Source: Clostridiales bacterium | Lineage (GTDB): Bacteria > Bacillota > Clostridia > Peptostreptococcales > Anaerovoracaceae | Assembly: GCA_012799165.1 (NCBI GenBank) | Contig: JAAZLU010000161.1 | Coordinates: 1 to 6,144, forward strand | Length of the DNA stretch: 6,144 nt | Reading direction: 5' to 3' | Shown here: positions 1-4,973 of the stretch, piece by piece | Layout of the letters: each line of letters starts with the position of its first letter | How positions within the stretch are numbered: position 1 is the stretch's first letter | Notes under the pieces: model-generated | What the model saw: the letters and a program-made list of their open reading frames with translations, nothing else | Told to the model about the DNA's origin: nothing | Databases searched by the model: none | Position numbers and translations under genes: made by a program

Positions 1-56
1 CCGAACACTTCCTTGGGGTCGGTCATAGCTTCCCAACTGATTATTAATTCGCTCAA
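1..56 (-). CDS. 5' end of an unidentified gene (partial, TTG start)
   Basis: An open frame runs off the left edge of the window. It begins with TTG at 56-54 and reads MSELIISWEAMTDPKEVFG, 19 residues. The start is supported by a good Shine-Dalgarno, GGAGGT, 6 nt or so upstream on the minus strand (plus-strand tacctcc at 61-67). An internal ATG at 26-24 has no comparable site. The gene lies just downstream of the rpsU terminator, so it is probably transcribed separately from rpsU. I do not recognise the family from so few residues. It does not resemble the start of YqeY, the common rpsU neighbour in Firmicutes. The ribosome site and uninterrupted frame make it likely to be real, but the evidence is thin. 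Confidence 0.45.
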   Translation of the reverse strand, partial: MSELIISWEAMTDPKEVF

Positions 57-88
57 ATACTACCTCCGAATATATTGATACATATTAT

Positions 89-118
89 ATGATAGCATAT
101 TCCATGGGGGTTTGAAAA
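89..118 (-). promoter_or_regulatory. Possible promoter of the partial gene at the left edge
   Basis: On the minus strand TTTTCA (118-113) is followed after 18 bp by TATCAT (94-89). A TATAAT also occurs at 89-84 but lacks a matching -35. The pair sits between the rpsU terminator and the TTG start. The match is weak and the region is AT-rich, so this is only a candidate. Confidence 0.25.
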
Positions 119-149
119 CAAAAACCGAAGCCCATTTGGCTTCGGTTTT
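115..149 (-). terminator. Intrinsic terminator of rpsU
   Basis: A perfect 12-bp stem is formed by AAAACCGAAGCC (121-132) and GGCTTCGGTTTT (138-149), with a 5-nt loop. On the minus strand the stem runs into TTTTTGTTTT. It starts 8 bases beyond the rpsU stop codon and indicates that rpsU is transcribed as a single gene. Confidence 0.9.
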
Positions 150-156
150 AAGGCTA

Positions 157-339
157 TTAATATCTCCTGTTAGCCTTCTTGCGTGCCGCTTCGGACTTCT
201 TCTTCCGCTTTACGCTCGGCTTTTCGTAGTGCTCTCTCTTGCGGAGCTCGGACATGACGCCGTCTCTGGCGCAAGAACGCTTGAAACGCTTTAGAGCGCT
301 TTCAAGATTTTCGCCTTCTCTGACTGTTACCTGTGCCAT
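157..339 (-). CDS. rpsU: 30S ribosomal protein bS21
   Basis: This encodes a 60-residue, strongly basic protein ([21 protein letters not shown]...) that matches bS21. bS21 is a small-subunit protein that sits near the 3' end of 16S rRNA and takes part in initiation. Visible family features are the N-terminal VxVxEGENLExALxRFKR segment (about residues 4-21), the [10 protein letters not shown] motif (33-42) and a Lys/Arg-rich tail (44-60). The start chosen is ATG 339-337, because GGGAGGTGA lies 8 nt upstream and bS21 proteins normally begin at this Met. An upstream in-frame ATG at 396 would add 19 residues unlike the family and overlap the promoter region. The gene has its own promoter and a terminator just after the stop. 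A hairpin lies inside the coding region (280-306). Confidence 0.96.
   Translation of the reverse strand: MAQVTVREGENLESALKRFKRSCARDGVMSELRKREHYEKPSVKRKKKSEAARKKANRRY
280..306 (-). other. Hairpin inside the rpsU coding sequence
   Basis: CTTGAAACGCT (280-290) pairs with AGCG-C-TTTCAAG (295-306). This gives an 11-bp stem with one bulged base at 299 and a 4-nt loop. In the rpsU mRNA it spans about codons 12-20, which encode LESALKRFK. It may influence translation or decay, or may be a chance result of codon choice. Confidence 0.5.
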
Positions 340-381
340 TACATCGTTCACCTCCCGTCCTCTCAAAATGAGTGCAAAGCT

Positions 382-409
382 ATTATAACACGGCATTTGC
401 GCATTGCAA
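382..409 (-). promoter_or_regulatory. rpsU promoter
   Basis: On the minus strand TTGCAA (409-404) is followed after 16 bp by a perfect TATAAT (387-382), which is preceded by TG (TGTTATAAT, an extended -10). Transcription would begin near 375, giving a leader of about 35 nt before the rpsU ATG. The -35 lies in CGCTTGCAATG, an 11-mer also present at the rpsT promoter. Confidence 0.75.
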
Positions 410-516
410 GCGAAATATTTTCCAAGGCTGTTCCTTATCCTTCATTTCAAATTTTTGTATTTTGCGCTAGGCACCCGGACGAAGTATTTACTTTTTTACC
501 GATTCATCCTATGATA

Positions 517-546
517 TTGACGTAAAACGGCACTTAAGCACATATT
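517..546 (+). promoter_or_regulatory. Candidate arcC promoter
   Basis: TTGACG (517-522, 5 of 6 consensus) is followed after 18 bp by CATATT (541-546, 4 of 6). This would leave a leader of about 140 nt before arcC. An alternative -10, TATGAT at 631-636, has only poor -35 partners, so the true promoter is uncertain. Confidence 0.35.
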
Positions 547-604
547 CGGACAGCATAAACAGCTTTTTAATTATTCCGATTTTAGCGGTCGACATTTTCC
601 GCTT

Positions 605-631
605 GCGGCTTGTTGGCTGCTAAAGTTTTTT
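605..631 (+). terminator. Weak terminator-like hairpin in the arcC leader
   Basis: GCGGC (605-609) pairs with GCTGC (616-620), including one G-U pair in RNA, around a 6-nt loop. It is followed a few bases later by TTTTTT (626-631). If transcription starts near 550, this would lie within the arcC leader and could act as an attenuator. The stem is only 5 bp and the T run is displaced, so chance is quite possible. Confidence 0.2.
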
Positions 632-695
632 ATGATAGCGTTATGCGCAACGAGCGGATAAAATAGAATTCGATGTTATGAAGAAAGAGATAATT

Positions 696-1634
696 ATGGG
701 CAAAAGGATTGTAGTTGCGTTGGGCGGAAATGCCATTCTCAGCAACGACCCGACGGCAAAAGGACAAATTAAAACTCTGAGTAACACGAGTGAAAAGCTC
801 GTCCAATTAATTGAGGCCGGTTACGAGCTTATTATCACTCACGGTAACGGGCCGCAGGTTGGGAATTTGATTTTACAACAAGAGGCGCTCAATTCGAAAT
901 CCAATCCGGCTATGCCGCTAGATACGGCTGTCGCCATGACACAGGGAAGTATCGGTTATTGGCTGCAAAATACATTGGATGAAGCCTTGCGCAAATGCGG
1001 CATACATAAGCCCGTAGCCACCTTATTGACGCAAGTTGTCGTTTCCAATGATGACCCCGCCTTTCAAAATCCGACAAAACCGATCGGACCGTTTCTATCC
1101 AAAGAGGAAGCCGAAAAAAGAGCGGCACAATCCTCGGATACTTATATCGAAGATGCAGGGCGCGGATACCGCAGGGTGGTTCCCTCACCGAAACCGATCT
1201 ACATCGTCGAAGCTGATATCATAAGTAACTTGGCTGATAACGGGGTTATTGTAATTTCTGCGGGCGGTGGAGGAATACCGGTCATTGAAGATAATGGATG
1301 TTATAGGGGTATTGAGGCAGTCATAGATAAAGATTTCGCCGCAGCGAAATTGGCGGAAATCGTAAGGGCGGATTATCTGGTAATCTTAACCGGAGTTGAC
1401 AATGCTTACATCAACTTCAACAAACCGAGTCAGCAAAAATTGGAACAGGTAGATGTCCGGCAAATGAAACGATATATTGAAGAGAATCAATTCGCTGCGG
1501 GAAGCATGCTGCCCAAAATCGAAGCATCCATTTCATTTGTAGAGAACACGGATAACGGAAAGGCTTATATAACCTCGTTGGATAATGTGGAGGCCGTTAT
1601 AAATGACGAATCAGCCACGATTATAACAAAATAA
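696..1634 (+). CDS. arcC: Carbamate kinase
   Basis: This encodes a 312-residue cytoplasmic amino-acid-kinase-fold enzyme that reversibly transfers phosphate between carbamoyl phosphate and ADP, yielding ATP, carbamate and hence NH3 and CO2. Visible family motifs are [10 protein letters not shown] (6-15), THGNGPQVG (48-56), [11 protein letters not shown] (81-91), NPTKPIGPF (125-133), RRVVPSPKP (159-167), [11 protein letters not shown] (187-197), VIDKD (209-213), [11 protein letters not shown] (231-241) and GSMLPKI (269-275). Length matches the family (about 310). Start ATG 696 was preferred to ATG 678 because ArcC proteins begin [13 protein letters not shown] and an AAGAAAGAGA stretch lies just upstream; the site is weak, so 678 is not excluded. 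No arcA, arcB or other carbamoyl-transferase gene is nearby. Codons look more AT-rich than in the met operon, which may point to acquisition. It is the only plus-strand gene. Confidence 0.95.
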   Translation: MGKRIVVALGGNAILSNDPTAKGQIKTLSNTSEKLVQLIEAGYELIITHGNGPQVGNLILQQEALNSKSNPAMPLDTAVAMTQGSIGYWLQNTLDEALRKCGIHKPVATLLTQVVVSNDDPAFQNPTKPIGPFLSKEEAEKRAAQSSDTYIEDAGRGYRRVVPSPKPIYIVEADIISNLADNGVIVISAGGGGIPVIEDNGCYRGIEAVIDKDFAAAKLAEIVRADYLVILTGVDNAYINFNKPSQQKLEQVDVRQMKRYIEENQFAAGSMLPKIEASISFVENTDNGKAYITSLDNVEAVINDESATIITK

Positions 1635-1699
1635 GTCCGTATCCTTATCGCGTATAAACCCCATAAAAGCTGCTTGCGAAAAGAAAAACTAATACATAT

Positions 1700-1728
1700 T
1701 AAAAAGCCCGGGAGACACTCCGGGCTTT
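1700..1728 (-). terminator. Intrinsic terminator of rpsT
   Basis: AAAGCCCGG (1703-1711) and CCGGGCTTT (1720-1728) form a 9-bp stem with an 8-nt loop. Read on the minus strand the stem runs into TTTTTAAT, so it ends rpsT. On the plus strand only a short TTTAT follows; it may also weakly stop arcC transcripts. Confidence 0.88.
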
Positions 1729-1766
1729 ATCGCATTTAACTTATGCGCTGTGGGGGACGGGTGAGA

Positions 1767-2036
1767 TTACTCCGCCAGCGCCTTGTTGTAGGCTCTGGTG
1801 AGTCTGGAAACCTTTCTGGAAGCGGTATTCTTGTGGATAGTTCCCTTTGCCGCCGCCTTCATGAGTTTCTTTTCTGCGAGGCCAAGTTCGTCCTTCGCGA
1901 GCGCAAAATCGCCTTCAGCTAAAGCTCTATTGAAGCTCTTAATCGTGCTTCTGAAGCTGTTCTTGATGCGCCTGTTCTTCAGCGTCTTGTTCGCACTTAC
2001 CTTGATCCTCTTTTTTGCAGATTTGATATTCGCCAT
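1767..2036 (-). CDS. rpsT: 30S ribosomal protein bS20
   Basis: This encodes an 89-residue basic, helical protein beginning MANIKSAKKRIKVSANKT and ending SRLTRAYNKALAE, which matches bS20. bS20 binds 16S rRNA early in 30S assembly. Characteristic segments are NIKSAKKR (3-10), the NRRIKNSFRSTIKSF stretch (about 22-36) and IHKNTASRKVSRL (about 68-80). The start is ATG 2036-2034, with GGGGTGA 7 nt upstream. An in-frame GTG at 2045 overlaps that ribosome site and would add three residues not usual for S20. The gene has its own promoter in the gap after metI and its own terminator, so it is probably monocistronic despite lying 65 bases downstream of metI. Confidence 0.96.
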   Translation of the reverse strand: MANIKSAKKRIKVSANKTLKNRRIKNSFRSTIKSFNRALAEGDFALAKDELGLAEKKLMKAAAKGTIHKNTASRKVSRLTRAYNKALAE

Positions 2037-2069
2037 TATTTTCACCCCACTTCTAAAATATCAAGCTGA

Positions 2070-2098
2070 ACTATATCATTTTGCGAGCTTCATTGCAA
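2070..2098 (-). promoter_or_regulatory. rpsT promoter
   Basis: On the minus strand TTGCAA (2098-2093), 17 bp, then TATAGT (2075-2070). The -35 is embedded in CGCTTGCAATG (2101-2091), identical over 11 bases to the rpsU promoter. The element abuts the metI stop codon, so rpsT can be expressed independently of the met operon. Confidence 0.65.
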
Positions 2099-2101
2099 GC
2101 G

Positions 2102-2803
2102 CTATTTAAGCCTCTTGTCGGATTTCACGCAGAGGTGGGTTCCCGCACTCTGGAAAAACTGCACAAGAAGTATGAGTATTGCGACCGCCAGATACATCGT
2201 AAGGTAGCGGTAGCGGTAATAGCCGTAGTTAATCGCTATCTGCCCGAGGCCTCCGCCGCCGATTATTCCCGACATTGCAGAATAACCCAGAATAGTGGTC
2301 ATAGCGATCGTCGCACTGTTTATCAATCCGGGCTTCGCCTCCGGAATCATCACCTTCCATATTATCTGAATGGGCGATGCACCCATGGATTGAGCCGCCT
2401 CTATTATATTCGGATCGATCTCCCTCATATTCCCCTCAATCAGCCTGGCTATATAAGGAAAAGCCGCGACGACGAGCGGAACCGCTGTCGCCTTTGTACC
2501 GACCGTGGTCCCGATTAGAAGCCGCGAAAGAGGAAATACCATTATCATCAATATAAGGAAGGGTACCGATCTGAGGATGTTTATAATAAAATTCAATGCA
2601 TGCATGAGCCACCCGGGCAGCGGCAAAACGCCTTCCTTTTCGCCGGCGACGAGCAGCACGCCCAGAGGGAGTCCTGTGAGCAGCGCCAGAGCCGTCGAAA
2701 CGATCGTTATATAAAGAGTCTCCCAGATTGCGAAAGGTATCTCGTTTTTAAGGCAGAGCAGCATTTCCTGCCAGGCTTCCACGGTGAACACATTATCAAA
2801 CAA
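2102..2803 (-). CDS. metI: Methionine ABC transporter permease MetI
   Basis: This is a 233-residue integral membrane permease of the MetI family, predicted to form the dimeric channel for methionine import with MetN. Hydrophobic segments occur at about 24-53, 66-95, 106-120, 162-182 and 197-217. The cytoplasmic coupling EAA loop is clear: EAAQSMGASPIQIIWKVMIP (135-154), followed by the family-typical GIIGGGGLGQIAINYGYYRY (179-198). The start is TTG 2803-2801, chosen because GGAGGAGGT lies 8 nt upstream and the first alternative Met is residue 14, with no site of its own. The start overlaps the end of metN by 8 bases, so translation is likely coupled. E. coli MetI is about 217 residues; the few extra residues here form a short charged C-terminal tail. 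Confidence 0.93.
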   Translation of the reverse strand: MFDNVFTVEAWQEMLLCLKNEIPFAIWETLYITIVSTALALLTGLPLGVLLVAGEKEGVLPLPGWLMHALNFIINILRSVPFLILMIMVFPLSRLLIGTTVGTKATAVPLVVAAFPYIARLIEGNMREIDPNIIEAAQSMGASPIQIIWKVMIPEAKPGLINSATIAMTTILGYSAMSGIIGGGGLGQIAINYGYYRYRYLTMYLAVAILILLVQFFQSAGTHLCVKSDKRLK

Positions 2804-3800
2804 TTTCAGTGACCTCCTCCACGGTTAAATTCCCGAAGGATTCCAGATACTCCATAGCCTCTTCGAATTTCGACGCGGGAAGACCCAGAAGGATGCTCCC
2901 GTAAACATCTCCCGAGATCTGCTGAGTGCTCGCGGAAATTACCGTCGCGACTATTCCCTTTTCCACCGCCATCGTCGCCACTAAAGGCTTGCTTGTGGTC
3001 TGCGAGTCTCTAAACACTATGCGTAGCTGCCTATCGTTGCCGCTGACCGATACCCGCGCATCCGGGCGCCCGGGAAAGACCAGTCTGCGTCCCGCATCGG
3101 ACTTGGGTGCCGCAAAGACTTCGGCTACCAGCCCCTGCTCCGCGACCCTTCCTCCGTCCAATATCGCAACCCTGTCGCAAATTTCCTGAACTACGCTCAT
3201 CTGGTGAGTGATGACGACTACCGTTATTCCTAGTCTCTTGTTTATATCCTTAATCAGCGACAAAATTTGGTGAGTCGTGCTCGGATCGAGCGCGGATGTC
3301 GCCTCGTCGCAGAGCAGCACATTGGGCTCGGTTGCCAGCGCCCTCGCTATAGCTACCCTCTGCATCTGCCCTCCGGAAAGCTGCGCGGGGTAAGCGCGCG
3401 CCTTATCCGGCAATCCGACCAAATCCAATAATTCCTTCGCCTTTTCATTTGCCTTCCTGCCGGAAAGGCCCGCCAACTCCAGCGGAAAACGCACATTAGC
3501 CAGACAGTCCCTCTGCATGAGCAGATTGAACTGCTGGAATATCATGGCTATACCGCGGCGCGCCTTCCTAAGGCCCGCCGCATCCAGCGCGCCCATATCC
3601 GTCCCGTCGACGAAGACCTTGCCCTCGCTGGGCCTTTCGAGCATGTTGATGCACCGCACAAGCGTGGATTTTCCCGCACCGGACATGCCTATAATGCCGA
3701 CAATCGTGCCTTCCTCGATATCGATGTTGACATCGCTGAGAGCCTCGACCTCGCCTTCCGCCGATTCAAATGTCTTGCTGAGTCCTACTATCCGTATCAT
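2796..3800 (-). CDS. metN: Methionine ABC transporter ATP-binding protein MetN
   Basis: This 334-residue ATPase would drive methionine import through MetI. The ABC domain (about 1-235) shows Walker A GMSGAGKST (38-46), the Q-loop FQQFN (88-92), the signature LSGGQMQRVAIARAL (141-155), Walker B VLLCDEATSALDP (161-173) and H-loop His199 (VVITHQM). The C-terminal segment (about 255-334) has the size and position of the regulatory NIL/ACT-like domain, which in E. coli MetN binds methionine and inhibits transport (known for the family). The start ATG 3800 has AAGGAG 5 nt upstream; an in-frame ATG at 3836 has no site and adds 12 residues before the normal MIxIxxLSKTF beginning. The gene follows metQ after 83 bases holding a strong hairpin and overlaps metI by 8 bases. 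Confidence 0.96.
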   Translation of the reverse strand: MIRIVGLSKTFESAEGEVEALSDVNIDIEEGTIVGIIGMSGAGKSTLVRCINMLERPSEGKVFVDGTDMGALDAAGLRKARRGIAMIFQQFNLLMQRDCLANVRFPLELAGLSGRKANEKAKELLDLVGLPDKARAYPAQLSGGQMQRVAIARALATEPNVLLCDEATSALDPSTTHQILSLIKDINKRLGITVVVITHQMSVVQEICDRVAILDGGRVAEQGLVAEVFAAPKSDAGRRLVFPGRPDARVSVSGNDRQLRIVFRDSQTTSKPLVATMAVEKGIVATVISASTQQISGDVYGSILLGLPASKFEEAMEYLESFGNLTVEEVTEIV

Positions 3801-3839
3801 CGCCGCTCCTTCTTTAAATGCAATGAACTTCATCATTTA

Positions 3840-3869
3840 GGGGCTGCGACGCCAAAGGCGCGCAACCCC
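3840..3869 (-). other. Intercistronic hairpin between metQ and metN
   Basis: GGGGCTGCG-A-CGCC (3840-3853) pairs with GGCGCGCAACCCC (3857-3869). The minus-strand RNA stem has 13 pairs (one U-G) and one bulge, closed by a 3-nt loop. It begins about 14 bases after the metQ stop. No T tract follows on the minus strand, so it is not a standard terminator. A role in mRNA stability or processing, raising metQ over metNI, is inferred. Confidence 0.7.
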
Positions 3870-3883
3870 CGTAAAATTTTCGA

Positions 3884-4735
3884 TTACTTCAGAGGATCGA
3901 GCGTGTTCTGCTTGCCGCCGTAAAGACCCATGGGCTCCACGTGAACGTGCAGAACGGCAACAATCTTAGTCCCCTGCTGCTCGTTGAAATCATCGAGGTA
4001 GGGTTCATGCTGGAAGTAGTTCGCATCCAATGTTCCATCGTCAACGACGGTGTTGGGTACAACATAGTCCGTGAATTCCTGAATATCGAGAGTTATGTTT
4101 TTCTCCGCCAGTATATCCTTGCAGACCGCAAGTATCACGGCGTGGGGAACGGGCGAGGCCGCAACGGTAATCTTCTGTCCGGACAGAGCCGCATAGTCAA
4201 CAGAGCTGTCAAATCCGTCGCCGGGATTGTCGATGACGCTCACGACCGAACCGCCGTACTCCTTGGCGATGAAATCCGCTACCTGCTTCGAAGCTAGCGC
4301 GGCCGCCAGAGCTTTTACCTTAGGATCATTCTCGTTGCCTTCCTTGACGGCAAGAATGTTGCTATACGATGAGTAGGCACCTTCAAGTACCAGGGAATCC
4401 TTGAGCGGATCCAGGCCTGCCGAAATCGCGTAGTTGCTGTTGATTACGGCGTAATCGACATCCTTCAAGATGTTAGGAAGCTGCGCGGCCTCCGCCTCTA
4501 CGATTTCGACATTATGCGGATTTTCCACTATATCGTTCTTCGTCGCGGTAATTCCGGCGCCTTCCTTGAGCTTAATTATGCCGTTGGCCTCAAGAATCTT
4601 GAGAGCCCTTGCTTCGTTGGTAGTATCGTTGGGAACCGCAATCTGAATGGCGGCACCCTTCTTGCCCGAGTCTCCGCAGGCCACCAGGCCTACCAGCAGC
4701 AATACTGCGATAATCAGTGATAAGATCTTTTTCAT
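3884..4735 (-). CDS. metQ: Methionine-binding lipoprotein MetQ, circularly permuted
   Basis: This 283-residue NlpA/MetQ-family binding protein would capture methionine outside the membrane and deliver it to MetNI. Residues 1-20 are a lipoprotein signal peptide with lipobox LVAC; Cys20 is the lipidation site. The mature order is unusual. Residues 27-168 match the C-terminal half of ordinary MetQ: IAVPNDTTNEARAL (32-45), TATKNDIVENP (63-73), DVDYAVINSNYAISAGL (92-108), ADFIAKEYGGSV (153-164). Residues 187-283 match its N-terminal half: KITVAASPVPHA (188-199), FTDYVVPNT (221-229), LDANYFQHEPYLDDF (236-250), HVEPMGLYG (265-273). A roughly 18-residue linker joins them. In E. coli MetQ the order is the reverse, with SLDELQ leading directly into DGSQVAVPND; here the protein ends NTLDPLK and begins KKGAAIQIAV. 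No half looks truncated. The start has AAAGGAGAGG just upstream. Confidence 0.93.
   Translation of the reverse strand: MKKILSLIIAVLLLVGLVACGDSGKKGAAIQIAVPNDTTNEARALKILEANGIIKLKEGAGITATKNDIVENPHNVEIVEAEAAQLPNILKDVDYAVINSNYAISAGLDPLKDSLVLEGAYSSYSNILAVKEGNENDPKVKALAAALASKQVADFIAKEYGGSVVSVIDNPGDGFDSSVDYAALSGQKITVAASPVPHAVILAVCKDILAEKNITLDIQEFTDYVVPNTVVDDGTLDANYFQHEPYLDDFNEQQGTKIVAVLHVHVEPMGLYGGKQNTLDPLK
3887..4177 (-). other. Segment of metQ equivalent to the canonical N-terminal half
   Basis: It encodes residues 187-283, placed last in this protein. Landmarks are ITVAASPVPHA, FTDYVVPNT, DANYFQHEPYLDDF and HVEPMGLYG, which normally follow the signal peptide. It stops at TLDPLK, the equivalent of the SLDEL(K/Q) that normally leads into the second half. 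Confidence 0.85.
4232..4657 (-). other. Segment of metQ equivalent to the canonical C-terminal half
   Basis: It encodes residues 27-168, placed first after the signal peptide. Landmarks are AVPNDTTNEARAL, DIVENP, EAAQLP, VINSNYAISAGL and FIAKEYGGSV; the last normally lies at the C-terminus of MetQ. The linker to the following half is residues 169-186 (4231-4178). Confidence 0.85.
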
Positions 4736-4780
4736 TTTTCCTCTCCTTTAAATTTGCTACCGGCTCATACCCCTCTTCAA

Positions 4781-4816
4781 TTAAAAACAGCGGATAGGCC
4801 GGTGCCGTCCGCTGTT
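4781..4816 (-). terminator. Leader terminator (attenuator) upstream of metQ
   Basis: On the minus strand AACAGCGGA (4816-4808) pairs with TCCGCTGTT (4794-4786), 9 bp. An inner GGC/GCC stem follows past a small internal loop. The right arm continues into a T tract (CTGTTTTTAATT). The terminator lies between the metQ promoter and the metQ start, 34 bases after the stop of the Met-rich leader frame. Placed there, it must be conditional for metQNI to be expressed. Confidence 0.88.
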
Positions 4817-4838
4817 ATAACTTCCTTCTTTCGCCCCA

Positions 4839-4901
4839 ATGGGCTTTGCTCTAACGATGGAAAGCGTCCGACTCCTGCAAGCAAAACATGCGCATGCCCA
4901 T
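4839..4901 (-). promoter_or_regulatory. Possible long-range pairing in the metQ leader RNA
   Basis: Two collinear segments can pair: AUGGGC (4901-4896) with GCCCAU (4844-4839), and UUUGCU (4885-4880) with AGCAAA (4850-4845), leaving a 10-nt bulge. This joins the Met-codon region to the sequence right after the leader stop. A ribosome at the stop would mask it, while one stalled earlier in the Met run could leave part of it free. I did not find a clear alternative partner for the terminator left arm itself. Confidence 0.35.
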
Positions 4902-4946
4902 GCGCATTTCCATCATCATCATCTTGTCTGCTGCAAAGTGAATCAT
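4851..4946 (-). CDS. Methionine-rich leader peptide of the metQNI operon
   Basis: This 31-codon frame (MIHFAADKMMMM, EMRMGMRM, FCLQESDAFHR, stop TAG at 4853-4851) contains nine Met codons, eight of them within codons 9-20. The start ATG 4946 has AAAGGA 7 nt upstream; an in-frame ATG at 4952 is too close to that site. It begins about 20 nt after the predicted transcription start and stops 34 nt before an intrinsic terminator preceding metQ. The order promoter, ribosome site, codon run for the regulated amino acid, stop, terminator is that of leader-peptide attenuation as known for trp, his and leu operons. By analogy, ribosome stalling at AUG codons when Met-tRNA is scarce would favour readthrough into metQNI. 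Whether the elongator Met-tRNA is the signal is inference. The peptide itself probably has no other function. Confidence 0.82.
   Translation of the reverse strand: MIHFAADKMMMMEMRMGMRMFCLQESDAFHR
4888..4907 (-). repeat. Inverted repeat within the Met codon run of the leader
   Basis: ATGCGCATG (4888-4896) and CATGCGCAT (4899-4907) are perfect inverted repeats separated by 2 bases. In RNA this gives an 8-bp AUGCGCAU hairpin with a GGGC tetraloop, made of leader codons 14-20. A ribosome translating or stalled on the Met codons would open it. Confidence 0.7.
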
Positions 4947-4973
4947 CTGCATATCCTTTCGAAATATGCTATT

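Larger units (their letters stand above)
397..695. other. Non-coding region between rpsU and arcC
   Basis: About 300 bases separate the divergent genes. No tRNA, known riboswitch, or coding frame with a ribosome site is visible. It contains the rpsU promoter on the minus side (382-409), a candidate arcC promoter (517-546) and a hairpin followed by six T residues (605-631) in the presumed arcC leader. A second short inverted repeat, AGCGG (584-588) with CCGCT (599-603), lies beside it. Short ATG frames here, for example at 632, lack a Shine-Dalgarno. Confidence 0.6.

Noticed and set aside
340..396. N-terminal extension of rpsU to ATG 396
   Set aside because: It would overlap the promoter -10 and add residues not seen in bS21, while the inner ATG has a strong Shine-Dalgarno.
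2081..2518. Plus-strand 145-residue frame over metI
   Set aside because: It is a shadow of metI; the minus strand has a clear permease with the EAA motif.
3884..4735. Two separate fragments or a frameshifted metQ pseudogene
   Set aside because: A single uninterrupted frame carries one signal peptide and both complete halves, so permutation explains it better than decay.
4736..4785. Mini-frame ATG-AGC-CGG-stop between the attenuator and metQ
   Set aside because: It is only three codons and, although a G-rich stretch lies upstream, nothing else supports translation.
4736..4967. SAM (S-box) or T-box riboswitch in the metQ leader
   Set aside because: I see neither the conserved S-box core nor a T-box sequence before the terminator, and the leader between promoter and terminator is largely occupied by the Met-rich frame.
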